Shown: piece by piece, positions 16,971 through 24,389 of the stretch | Numbering within the stretch: position 1 is the first letter of the stretch | Layout: each line of letters begins with the position of its first letter | NCBI GenBank assembly: GCA_023432985.1 | Contig: JAEZEQ010000002.1 | Coordinates: forward strand, 27,339-91,338 | Length of the DNA: 64,000 bases | DNA from: Bacteroidota bacterium | Lineage (GTDB): Bacteria > Bacteroidota > Bacteroidia > CAIKAF01 | Direction of reading: 5' to 3' | Notes under the pieces: model-generated | Told to the model about the DNA's origin: nothing | Database searches by the model: none | Seen by the model: the letters and a program-made list of their open reading frames with translations, nothing else | Made by a program: the position numbers and the translations under genes

Positions 16971-17618
16971 ATGCTCATAGAAAAAGATACGAATAAAAAA
17001 CTGGTTGATATACTCATTGCAGAGAATAATTTTTTAGTTAGACAAGGCCTACATGCTATATTTACCGAGGAAGACGGATACAGGATTGTTGGTGATACGG
17101 AGAATTATGATCAAATGTTGGAGCATGTTTCCTTGTACAAACCCCGTGTTTTAATCATAGGAGTTAATCTACAAAGCGGATCTATACTGTCTTATATACA
17201 GCAGGTATTGGTTTTACATCCGGAGGTGAAAATTTTGGTAATCGATATAAAAGAAGATGTTTCAGAAATATTGAGTTTACTGAAAGTGGGCGTACATGGA
17301 TATATATTGAAGCAATGCGACAAGTCTGAAATTATGGATGCCATGCGTGCCATGTTGAGGGGGTCTAATTTTTATTGCCACAATGTCATGAAGCTGAATA
17401 AGACCTTGAGCGAACGCACGGTATTGCTTACCCAGCGGGAGTTGCAGGTTTTGAATTTAATATCAGAGGGATTGACCAATAAAGAAATTGCCGAGAAAAT
17501 ATTTTTAAGCGATCATACCGTTGCATCGCATAGAAAAAATCTGATGAAAAAATTCGAAGCGACCAATAATGTCGATTTAGTCATAAAGGCCATAAAAGAG
17601 CAAATCATATTTCCATAG
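16971..17618 (+). CDS. LuxR-type transcriptional regulator with a degenerate receiver domain
   Basis: 215 residues. C-terminal LuxR helix-turn-helix is intact (LTQRELQVLNLISEG, TNKEIAEKIFLS, TVASHRKNLMKKF). The N-terminal 125 residues fold-match a receiver, including the late Lys (GYILKQ), but the phospho-acceptor Asp is replaced by Gly64 (PRVLIIGVNL) and the usual acidic pair is Glu18-Asn19. It is therefore probably not controlled by phosphorylation. It has no kinase neighbour; it is divergent from accC and precedes the NfeD-flotillin pair by 93 bases on the same strand. An upstream TTG codon at 16965 lies in the promoter box. Confidence 0.88.
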   Translation: MLIEKDTNKKLVDILIAENNFLVRQGLHAIFTEEDGYRIVGDTENYDQMLEHVSLYKPRVLIIGVNLQSGSILSYIQQVLVLHPEVKILVIDIKEDVSEILSLLKVGVHGYILKQCDKSEIMDAMRAMLRGSNFYCHNVMKLNKTLSERTVLLTQRELQVLNLISEGLTNKEIAEKIFLSDHTVASHRKNLMKKFEATNNVDLVIKAIKEQIIFP

Positions 17619-17711
17619 GATAAAAAAAATATTCAGATTCTGTGTCGGCAATTCGTTTATGTCGAAATTTTTCTTATTTTCACTCCATTCATAATTTAAA
17701 ACAATACACAT

Positions 17712-18278
17712 ATGGAAGCTTGGTGGGAAGGCCTGACCATTATGAATAAAGTTGTAATGGTAATTGCCCTGATATCCTCTTTGATATTTTTGATACAAAC
17801 CGTACTCACTTTTGTGGGGATGGATTCAGGAGGAGATTTTGATGCTGATTTTGATGGAGATATGGATGCGGACACGCCTTTTCAGCTCTTTAGTTTCAGA
17901 AATTTAATAAACTTTTTACTTGGATTTTCGTGGAGTATTATTGCATTGCAGGGGCTTATCAGCAATACGATAGTATTGGTACTTGTAGCGGCTTTGATAG
18001 GTGCTGCATTAGTTGCGGGGGTCATGTACATGATGTTTTTCATGATGAAACTGCAGCAGAGTGGAACCATGAAAATTGAAGAAGCGGTTGGGAAAAACGC
18101 CGTGGTTTATCTCAGTATTCCGGCAAATAAAACCGGAGTAGGTAAAGTGCACGTGAAATTACAGAAAACATTGCGCGAACTGGATGCGATTACCTCCGGG
18201 GAAGAAATAGAAACCGGAGCTATGGTAGTGGTTTCTGATGTGTATGAAAATACCATACTAATTGTACATAAAATCTAA
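17712..18278 (+). CDS. NfeD-like membrane protein with C-terminal OB fold
   Basis: 188 residues. Membrane helices at about 12-34, 62-82 and 86-112 separated by an acidic Asp/Gly loop (DSGGDFDADFDGDMDAD), then a soluble C-terminal OB-fold-like domain (about 120-188, from KIEEAVGKNAVVYLSIP). NfeD-type proteins pair with flotillins or stomatins; the flotillin gene follows after 11 bases. In Bacillus the equivalent pair (YuaF-YuaG) organises membrane microdomains. Function here is by analogy. Confidence 0.83.
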   Translation: MEAWWEGLTIMNKVVMVIALISSLIFLIQTVLTFVGMDSGGDFDADFDGDMDADTPFQLFSFRNLINFLLGFSWSIIALQGLISNTIVLVLVAALIGAALVAGVMYMMFFMMKLQQSGTMKIEEAVGKNAVVYLSIPANKTGVGKVHVKLQKTLRELDAITSGEEIETGAMVVVSDVYENTILIVHKI

Positions 18279-18289
18279 ATCTTAAATAT

Positions 18290-19834
18290 ATGGAATTGCT
18301 TATCCCCATTGTGGTTATTGCCCTTGTCTTTGTTGTTACCTTTGCAGCTATTTTATCGCGCTATAAGCGTTGTCCTTCCGATAAAATTTTGGTTATATAC
18401 GGAAAAACAGGTAGAAAAGCCGACGGCGGAATTTCGTCCGCTAAATGTATACATGGTGGTGCGGCCTTTATTGTGCCTGTATTGCAGAGTTATGCATTTC
18501 TCGATTTAAAACCGATCAGCATTGAAGCCAATTTGGTGAATGCTCTTTCGAAACAAAATATTCGTGTGGATGTACCTTGTCGTTTTACGGTGGCTATATC
18601 GACCGAACTTGAAATTATGAACAATGCCGCTGAGCGTTTGTTGGGTTTAACGGCCGGACAAATACAAGAGTTGACCAAAGATATTTTATTTGGTCAATTA
18701 CGTTTGGTTGTGGCCACTATGGATATTGAAGAAATCAACGCCGATCGGGATAAATTTCTTTCGAATGTTGCCAAAAATGTAGATTCGGAATTGAGAAAAA
18801 TCGGATTGAAATTAATCAACGTTAACGTTACCGACCTTAGAGACGAGAGTGGTTATATAGAGGCATTGGGTAAAGAAGCTGCGGCTAAGGCCATCAATGA
18901 TGCCAAGAAAAGTGTGGCCGAACAAGAGAAATTCGGAGAAATTGGAAAAGCCATTGCCGACAGAGAAAAAGACGTACAAATAGCTGAAACAGAAAGAGAC
19001 CGGGATATAGAAATTGCATCGGCGGTTAAAGATCGGGAGGTTATGATTGCTGCTGCCAAGAAAGATGAATCCATTGGAAAGGCGGAGGCCGATAAAGAAT
19101 CACGTATTAAAATTGCCGAGAATAACGCCCTTGCGGTAACCGGGGAAAATAAGGCATTGATTGATATTGCCGCGTCGGATGCCTTACGCCGAGAAAAAGA
19201 AGCCGAAGCGATGAAGATTGCTATTGCCGCCGAGAAAGTTCAACAAGCTAAAGCCTTGGAAGAGGCTTATAAAGCCGAACAATTGGCCGAATTAGAAAGA
19301 GCAGAAAGAGAGCGCGCTTCGCAAAAAGCCAATATTGTGGTACCGGCCGAGATTGCAAAAGAAAAAGCAATCATCGATGCAGAAGCAGAAGCTGAAAAAG
19401 TTAGAAGAGAAGCTAAAGGTGAAGCCGATGCCATTTATGCAAAAATGGATGCCGAAGCACGCGGTATTTATGAAATATTGACCAAGCAGGCCGAAGGATA
19501 TCAGAGAATTGTTCAGGCTGCAGGCGGAGATCCAACCAAAGCGGTGACCTTCCTGATTGCAGATAAACTGCCCGAATTGGTGCGTACGCAGGTAGAAGCG
19601 GTGAAGAATATTAAGATTGATAAAATTACGGTTTGGGACGGTAATCAGGGTGGACAAAACGGACAGACCAATACGGCCAATTTTATCAGCGGTATGATGA
19701 AAAGTGTGCCGCCATTGAATGATTTATTTAATATGGCTGGACTTGAATTGCCGACCTATTTAAAAGGACAAAATCCGATTGATGCGGACAAGGAAAGCGA
19801 TTCGGAATCTACAGAAGAAGAAGAAACAAAATAA
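18290..19834 (+). CDS. floT: Flotillin family protein
   Basis: 514 residues. One N-terminal membrane hairpin (about 1-22), SPFH/PHB domain (about 28-200, with RVDVPCRFTVAISTE and GLTAGQIQELTKDILFGQLR), then a long alanine/glutamate-rich coiled coil (about 210-420) with the EA repeats typical of flotillins, and a C-terminal tail ending in an acidic stretch. Flotillins oligomerise in functional membrane microdomains. Cotranscribed with the NfeD-like gene; closed by the terminator at 19836. Confidence 0.94.
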   Translation: MELLIPIVVIALVFVVTFAAILSRYKRCPSDKILVIYGKTGRKADGGISSAKCIHGGAAFIVPVLQSYAFLDLKPISIEANLVNALSKQNIRVDVPCRFTVAISTELEIMNNAAERLLGLTAGQIQELTKDILFGQLRLVVATMDIEEINADRDKFLSNVAKNVDSELRKIGLKLINVNVTDLRDESGYIEALGKEAAAKAINDAKKSVAEQEKFGEIGKAIADREKDVQIAETERDRDIEIASAVKDREVMIAAAKKDESIGKAEADKESRIKIAENNALAVTGENKALIDIAASDALRREKEAEAMKIAIAAEKVQQAKALEEAYKAEQLAELERAERERASQKANIVVPAEIAKEKAIIDAEAEAEKVRREAKGEADAIYAKMDAEARGIYEILTKQAEGYQRIVQAAGGDPTKAVTFLIADKLPELVRTQVEAVKNIKIDKITVWDGNQGGQNGQTNTANFISGMMKSVPPLNDLFNMAGLELPTYLKGQNPIDADKESDSESTEEEETK

Positions 19835-19835
19835 A

Positions 19836-19861
19836 AAAAGGTCGGATTATTCCGACCTTTT
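19836..19861. terminator. Bidirectional terminator between flotillin and the DUF4382 gene
   Basis: AAAGGTCGGA and TCCGACCTTT arms around a 3-base loop, with A-run before and T-run after, placed between converging genes. Confidence 0.88.
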
Positions 19862-19879
19862 TCGCTTTCAATTGGGGGC

Positions 19880-20398
19880 CTATAATGGAAGAATATGTAC
19901 TTTCTTCAATACCGGTTTTAAGCGATAGGAGCCATTTCCCTGTAAGATTACAGATTCATCGGCTACAAAATCAAATTTAATTTCGTAATTGGTATTAGCC
20001 TGAAAATCATAATTCAAGTTCAATTTTAATCCTGTTTCGTCCTGACTGCTTAATAACAATGGGAAAGAAACGGAGTCGACCACAATACGGTTGTTTTGTC
20101 CCAGTATCAAACGCATCTGATTTACCTTTCCGGCCGGTATAGATCCTCCGGGTACAAGCGTGGTGTCTACTCCATGTTGCAACTCAAGCAAATTATATAT
20201 CCCCCCTTGTGTGGGAAGAGATATCCAACCTTGAGCGCTGCTGTGTAAGTCTACGCGCACAATCTCCACGTTTACCGAATCAGCCTGAATGGGAGCATCA
20301 ATCATCTTTACAACAATCTCGCCGGTCTCTCCTGACTTGGCACAAGAAAAAATTAGTAAGGTCATAAGGGCGCTTCCAAGCAATTTTATCGATTTCAT
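19880..20398 (-). CDS. DUF4382 domain lipoprotein
   Basis: 172 residues from the ATG at 20398. Lipoprotein signal ending LIFSC, then a DUF4382 domain (GEIVVKMIDAPIQADSVNVE, GGIYNLLELQHGVDTTL, IPAGKVNQMRLILG). The family is a secreted beta-sandwich of unknown function, frequent in Bacteroidota; the pattern is reminiscent of carbohydrate-binding or cell-surface modules but no ligand is known. An extra 10-codon upstream frame was discarded because it spoils the signal peptide. Monocistronic. Confidence 0.85.
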   Translation of the reverse strand: MKSIKLLGSALMTLLIFSCAKSGETGEIVVKMIDAPIQADSVNVEIVRVDLHSSAQGWISLPTQGGIYNLLELQHGVDTTLVPGGSIPAGKVNQMRLILGQNNRIVVDSVSFPLLLSSQDETGLKLNLNYDFQANTNYEIKFDFVADESVILQGNGSYRLKPVLKKVHILPL

Positions 20399-20519
20399 AG
20401 TTATATATTTTACCGATATCCAATACAAATCCCATGCATTTGATTCTAAAATGCTTACTATGAATTGGTTTTAAATATCGCTCTAGAAGAATAAATGGGG
20501 AATTAAACCCCGATTAGGG

Positions 20520-20551
20520 AAAAAAAATGAGGAATATGTGCATATTCCTCA
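20520..20551 (-). terminator. Terminator of dps
   Basis: Perfect inverted repeat TGAGGAATATG / CATATTCCTCA with eight T following on the minus strand. Confidence 0.82.
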
Positions 20552-20574
20552 TTTGATAATAGTAGGTTATGGCC

Positions 20575-21045
20575 TTAGGCATTCAAATATGCACTATACA
20601 TCCAAACCAGTTTTTCTTGTTCCCGAATATAATCACTCATCAAAGCGTTGCTACCTTCGTCTTCGCTACTGAGGGCAAGTATTTTACGTTCTTTGGCCAA
20701 AATCACTGCAAATGCATTCAGAATATTTTCTACTGCTTTTTTTCCGTCCGAAATGCATTCTACTTCTTTAATTTTGGCCGTTTTGAAATACTCCGAATAT
20801 CTTTGTTCGGGCGTACTGCCCAAAGTAAGAATACGTTCTGCAATTTCATCTATTTTAATGTGCAAATCCGTATATAATTCTTCAAATTTCAGGTGCAATT
20901 CAAAAAATTTATCTCCGCGTATATTCCAGTGATATCCTCTTACATTTTGGTAAAAAACAGAATATTCAGCGAGGAGTGCATTCAGTTCTTTTGCTAGGGT
21001 ATTACTTAATTTAGCATCGAGTCCGATATGATTTAATTTTGCCAT
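20575..21045 (-). CDS. dps: Dps family ferritin-like DNA-protection protein
   Basis: 156 residues, the size of Dps dodecamer subunits. The ferroxidase-site residues are visible in NVRGYHWNIRGDKFFELH and the paired DEIAERILTLGSTP. Dps oxidises Fe(II) with hydrogen peroxide and protects DNA. The N-terminal tail is short and has few lysines, so direct DNA binding is uncertain. The gene has its own near-consensus promoter and terminator. OsmC-type peroxide reductase lies immediately upstream on the same strand, an oxidative-stress pairing that may be only positional. Confidence 0.93.
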   Translation of the reverse strand: MAKLNHIGLDAKLSNTLAKELNALLAEYSVFYQNVRGYHWNIRGDKFFELHLKFEELYTDLHIKIDEIAERILTLGSTPEQRYSEYFKTAKIKEVECISDGKKAVENILNAFAVILAKERKILALSSEDEGSNALMSDYIREQEKLVWMYSAYLNA

Positions 21046-21067
21046 AATTTTTTTGTTTTGATTTCCT

Positions 21068-21098
21068 CAAAGTTACTACAAATCAACATTATTCGCAA
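21068..21098 (-). promoter_or_regulatory. Promoter of dps
   Basis: Minus strand: TTG (21098-21096), 20-base spacer, TAACTTTG (21075-21068). Confidence 0.6.
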
Positions 21099-21146
21099 TA
21101 AGAATTTCTTATATTATTATTGACAAAAGGAATTAATTGCGTGGAT

Positions 21147-21554
21147 TTAGATCCAGTTGAATACAATATGTTTTTCCATTTCGGGGTGTAGGCTGAGGTA
21201 AACGGGACAAGTAAGCGCTGCCTTTTCGAGTATAGCTTTTTCTTTATCCGAGAAGCTGCCTTGAATCTGAAAATGAATTTCGATTTTTCCGACTTTGCGC
21301 GGATTGCTTTGCATATGTTTTACAATTTGCGCTTCGGCTTGGTGGAAAGCGATTTGGTGTGTATCGGCTGCAATGCCCATAAGAGTGGCCATGCAAGAAG
21401 CCAGAGACACGGTCAATAAATCCGTAGGCGAGAATTTTTCGCCATTGCCTTTATTATCTACCGGGGCATCTGTTTCGATTTGAGTGCCCGATTGGGTATG
21501 GGTGAGCAGGCAACGTAAATTCCCCTTATATGACAGTGTGGCTGTAGTATGCAT
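21147..21554 (-). CDS. OsmC family peroxide-reductase-like protein
   Basis: 135 residues. The family Cys pair is present, one in SLASCMATLMGIAA and one in ALTCPVYLSLHPE, with the upstream GEKFSPTDLLTVSLASC signature. Members reduce organic hydroperoxides; this short YhfA-like subgroup is less well characterised. Transcribed from the promoter at 21578 and divergent from lipA. Confidence 0.9.
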   Translation of the reverse strand: MHTTATLSYKGNLRCLLTHTQSGTQIETDAPVDNKGNGEKFSPTDLLTVSLASCMATLMGIAADTHQIAFHQAEAQIVKHMQSNPRKVGKIEIHFQIQGSFSDKEKAILEKAALTCPVYLSLHPEMEKHIVFNWI

Positions 21555-21577
21555 GTTTTTATATTTCTTTAATACTA

Positions 21578-21608
21578 CAAATATCCATAAAATCGGCCAA
21601 GGAACAAA
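21578..21608 (-). promoter_or_regulatory. Promoter of the OsmC-like gene
   Basis: Minus strand: TTTG (21608-21605), 19-base spacer, GATATTTG (21585-21578), one base off the TAnnTTTG consensus. Confidence 0.5.
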
Positions 21609-21618
21609 TCAAATTCAG

Positions 21619-21626
21619 TAACTTTG
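21619..21626 (+). promoter_or_regulatory. -7 element of lipA
   Basis: TAACTTTG, with the lipA ATG only 10 bases downstream, so the leader would be at most a few bases. The codons at 21624 sometimes read as an upstream start lie inside this box. Confidence 0.45.
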
Positions 21627-21635
21627 CCTCCAATT

Positions 21636-22520
21636 ATGAATAAGGAAAATCCATCCGTATCGAATAGCGGAGAAACACGACGTAAGAAACCCGAATGGCT
21701 TAGAGTAAAATTGCCGGTGGGCGAGGAGTATAAGCAAGTCAGGAAATTGGTTAGCGATTATAAATTGCATACCATTTGCGAGAGTGGAAATTGTCCGAAT
21801 ATGGGTGAATGTTGGGGTGCCGGCACAGCTACGCTGATGATACTGGGGAATGTGTGTACCCGATCATGCGGATTTTGTGCGGTTTCTACGGGCAAACCCG
21901 AGGCCGTAGACCCTTATGAACCCTTACGCGTTGCGAAATCGGTGAAATTAATGGGACTCAAGCATGCCGTTATAACCAGCGTAGACCGCGATGATTTGAA
22001 AGACGGAGGGAGCGAGACCTGGGCCAAAACAGTTGAAACCATACGTAAATTAAACCCCGATACAACATTAGAATGTCTTATTCCCGACTTTATGGGGAAA
22101 TGGGAAAATTTACAACGCATTATAGATGTAGCTCCCGAAATTGTATCGCATAATCTGGAAACCGTGCGCAGATTGACCAAAGAAGTGCGCATTCAAGCGA
22201 AATATGATCGTAGTTTGGAAGTATTAAAACGTTTGAAAGATGCGGGACTTACTACGAAGTCGGGCATTATGCTGGGTTTGGGTGAAAGCGAAGAAGAAAT
22301 CATGGAAGCCATGGATGATTTACGCACTGTGGGTGTACAAATACTTACTCTGGGTCAATATTTACAACCTACAGTAGAGCATTTACCGGTAGTCGAATTC
22401 GTACATCCCGATAAATTTGAAAAATTAGGACGCATTGCCAAAGAGAAAGGCTTCGAATTTGTCGAAAGCGGTCCACTCGTACGTAGCAGTTACCACGCAG
22501 AAAAACATATAAAGAAATAG
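21636..22520 (+). CDS. lipA: Lipoyl synthase
   Basis: Inserts two sulfurs into octanoyl groups on lipoyl domains. 294 residues with both [4Fe-4S] sites: auxiliary cluster [12 protein letters not shown] and radical-SAM cluster CTRSCGFC, plus the C-terminal RSSYHAE whose Ser ligates the auxiliary cluster. Its substrate class is represented later in the window by the E2 gene at 43022. ATG at 21636 chosen because the preceding frame has only a TTG inside the promoter box. Confidence 0.96.
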   Translation: MNKENPSVSNSGETRRKKPEWLRVKLPVGEEYKQVRKLVSDYKLHTICESGNCPNMGECWGAGTATLMILGNVCTRSCGFCAVSTGKPEAVDPYEPLRVAKSVKLMGLKHAVITSVDRDDLKDGGSETWAKTVETIRKLNPDTTLECLIPDFMGKWENLQRIIDVAPEIVSHNLETVRRLTKEVRIQAKYDRSLEVLKRLKDAGLTTKSGIMLGLGESEEEIMEAMDDLRTVGVQILTLGQYLQPTVEHLPVVEFVHPDKFEKLGRIAKEKGFEFVESGPLVRSSYHAEKHIKK

Positions 22521-22583
22521 TAGATTTTTTCCATTTACTAATTATTTGATTTTTTTTTAATGATTTTTATCAGGTTATTCATT

Positions 22584-22619
22584 TTTTTTGTATTTTTAAT
22601 CTATCCCTAATACAAAAAA
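22584..22619. repeat. Inverted repeat upstream of the LytTR gene
   Basis: TTTTTTGTATT (22584-22594) and AATACAAAAAA (22609-22619), 11-bp perfect arms with a 14-base centre, 85 bases before the LytTR ATG. The second arm runs into A, not T, so it is not a terminator for lipA on the plus strand. Possible operator. Confidence 0.45.
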
Positions 22620-22703
22620 GAATACTAACCAATACCTGAATGCCTATGTAACAACCTTTTTCAAAGTCCCCTCCAATTATTAATCATTTTAATTATTAAG
22701 GCC

Positions 22704-23060
22704 ATGTTGATATCCTCAAAAAGTCTAAAGATTAGACTCAACAGTCAGCAAGGGTTTAAAATTATTTCAAGTGATGAGATAGTCCGTTTAGAAGCTGAAA
22801 GCAACTATACACGATTATTCTTATTGAACGGAGGAGTACATATTGCTTCGAAGACCTTAAAAGAATTTGAAAACCAACTTGCGGGACATGATTTTATCCG
22901 AGTACACAGATCACATTTAATAAATATGGTATATGTGGAAGGATATATGAGTAAAAACGGTGGAGTTATCCTTATGAAAGATGGAGCAGAAGTCTACGTT
23001 TCCAGAGCGAAACATAAAGAATTTCTGAACTGGACTAAGGAACGATATTCTACCTTGTGA
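22704..23060 (+). CDS. Stand-alone LytTR DNA-binding protein
   Basis: 118 residues made up almost entirely of a LytTR domain (about 18-112): DEIVRLEAESNYTRLFLLNG, IASKTLKEFENQLAGHDFIR, VHRSHLINMVYVEGY. No receiver or membrane domain is attached. Single-domain LytTR proteins act as regulators without a dedicated kinase or respond through partner proteins. A 180-base AT-rich leader with an inverted repeat precedes it; a terminator follows. Targets unknown. Confidence 0.92.
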   Translation: MLISSKSLKIRLNSQQGFKIISSDEIVRLEAESNYTRLFLLNGGVHIASKTLKEFENQLAGHDFIRVHRSHLINMVYVEGYMSKNGGVILMKDGAEVYVSRAKHKEFLNWTKERYSTL

Positions 23061-23072
23061 TTTTTTTTTTGA

Positions 23073-23099
23073 GACCGCTTTTTAGCGGTCTTTTTTTTT
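23073..23099 (+). terminator. Terminator of the LytTR gene
   Basis: GACCGC (23073-23078), loop TTTTTA, GCGGTC (23085-23090), nine T. Confidence 0.88.
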
Positions 23100-23421
23100 A
23101 TTGAACATACATTTCAAGCACATTATGGTGGCTGGCATGGGCAATACATTTCCCGTTTTTGATATGCAGCAATTGCGGGCTCTCGTGTTGAACCGAATAA
23201 TAATGCGCAATTTCATTCGAAATATCTCGATGATCTAATACATTTACTACGTAAAAAGGCTCTTTACCCGACCACCCGGCTAATAAACGCTTATAAACCG
23301 TATTGCTGATAATACAACGCGGTGAATGCTTGAATACAAAAACACCGTCCCTTTCCGGAGAAAAAGACAGTGTTCGTATTTGATCTAAATCCTCTAGATT
23401 TTGAAGATGATTATCTTTCAA
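23098..23421 (-). CDS. ytxJ: YtxJ-type monothiol bacilliredoxin
   Basis: 107 residues, thioredoxin-fold protein. The active site is FKHSPRCIIS, matching the YtxJ/BrxC-like monothiol pattern (HSxRCxIS) that reduces bacillithiol-mixed disulfides; the late conserved ESPQLLHIKNGK is the cis-Pro region. No in-frame ATG exists: the first plausible codon is TTG at 23421 (or ATT just before). The frame is the same as that of the 41-residue lipoprotein upstream, separated by its TAA and four codons. This points to bacillithiol use by the organism. Confidence 0.87.
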   Translation of the reverse strand: MKDNHLQNLEDLDQIRTLSFSPERDGVFVFKHSPRCIISNTVYKRLLAGWSGKEPFYVVNVLDHRDISNEIAHYYSVQHESPQLLHIKNGKCIAHASHHNVLEMYVQ

Positions 23422-23433
23422 AATACCAGAAAA

Positions 23434-23559
23434 TTAATGCATTTGTTCACTAGCTGCTTGTGAACGGTAGGCAGGACAATCTGCACCCGTCTTGCAAGAT
23501 GAGAGAGAAAGACCGGCTACGAAAAGTAGCAACAAAGCGGAAATGGTTAATTTTTTCAT
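23434..23559 (-). CDS. 41-residue lipoprotein upstream of ytxJ
   Basis: Small gene, start ATG 23559, stop 23434. Begins MKKLTISALLLLFVAGLSLS followed by SCKTGADCPAYRSQ, so a complete lipoprotein signal with Cys22 as lipidation site and only about 19 mature residues including a second Cys (Cys28) in a DCPAY motif. A near-perfect promoter precedes it, and no better frame exists. Very short Cys-Pro-Ala-Tyr lipoproteins next to ytxJ appear to be a Bacteroidota feature (from memory). It is in the same frame as ytxJ, 12 bases apart. Function unknown; the free Cys next to a redoxin is suggestive. Confidence 0.75.
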   Translation of the reverse strand: MKKLTISALLLLFVAGLSLSSCKTGADCPAYRSQAASEQMH

Positions 23560-23584
23560 TATAAAGTTTTTTTGTGTGTATGTG

Positions 23585-23616
23585 CAAATATAGGTTTTGA
23601 TTGTATTGGATACAAA
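23585..23616 (-). promoter_or_regulatory. Promoter of the small lipoprotein / ytxJ unit
   Basis: Minus strand: TTTG (23616-23613), 20-base spacer, TATATTTG (23592-23585); one of the best consensus matches in the window. Confidence 0.68.
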
Positions 23617-23716
23617 TCCGATTTCACTGAGTTTTTAACAATTTAATTAACGAAGTCTTATCCATATTCGTATTGAAGCTTTTTTTCTCATCTTTGTTTT
23701 TAATTTATTTAACGAA

Positions 23717-24385
23717 ATGCGCCTACTCGATAGCCTTCATCCGGATTGGTTACCCCTTTTTTCTGCTCAACAAGAATTGCCCTATTTTCTTGAACTGGAG
23801 GATTTTGTATTGAACGCGTATGCATCATATCAGGTATTTCCACCTTTTAACCTGCTTTTTAATGCCTTTAACCATTGTTTGCCCAGGGATGTAAAGGTGG
23901 TTATTCTGGGTCAAGATCCCTATCATGGCGATCATCAGGCACACGGACTCGCATTTTCTGTCCCCGAGTCGGTTGCTTTTCCGCCTTCGTTGAGAAATAT
24001 TTTTAAAGAATTGGAACAAGATCTGCATATAAATATCCCCTCAAGCGGAAATCTGGAACATTGGGCCAATCAAGGCGTTTTATTGTTGAATGCGGTATTG
24101 AGTGTGCAAAAGGATATGCCCGCTTCCCATGCTCAAAAAGGATGGGAGGAACTCAGCGATTCTGTTATCCGTTATCTCAACCTTGAATACAATCATCTTG
24201 TCTTTATGCTCTGGGGCAATTATGCCCGATCTAAAAAGAAATTTATTGATGCTTCTCGACATTTGATTCTGGAGGCGGCACATCCTTCACCCCTTTCGGC
24301 ACATCGCGGATTTTTTGGTTGCCGGCATTTTTCAAAGGCGAATGCCTATCTTTCTCAACATCAAAAAAATCCCATTTCTTGGTAA
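23717..24385 (+). CDS. ung: Uracil-DNA glycosylase
   Basis: Excises uracil from DNA. 222 residues with family-1 signatures: GQDPYHGDHQAHGLAFSV containing the catalytic Asp, the middle GVLLLNAVLSV, and HPSPLSAHRGFFGCRHFSKA with the catalytic His and intercalation loop. The outer-membrane protein gene follows after 4 bases, so they share a transcript without an obvious functional tie. Confidence 0.96.
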   Translation: MRLLDSLHPDWLPLFSAQQELPYFLELEDFVLNAYASYQVFPPFNLLFNAFNHCLPRDVKVVILGQDPYHGDHQAHGLAFSVPESVAFPPSLRNIFKELEQDLHINIPSSGNLEHWANQGVLLLNAVLSVQKDMPASHAQKGWEELSDSVIRYLNLEYNHLVFMLWGNYARSKKKFIDASRHLILEAAHPSPLSAHRGFFGCRHFSKANAYLSQHQKNPISW

Positions 24386-24389
24386 AAAT

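Noticed and set aside
20460..20500. GGGG-AATTAAA-CCCC hairpin upstream of DUF4382
   Set aside because: 4-bp stem; no T-run; chance-level.
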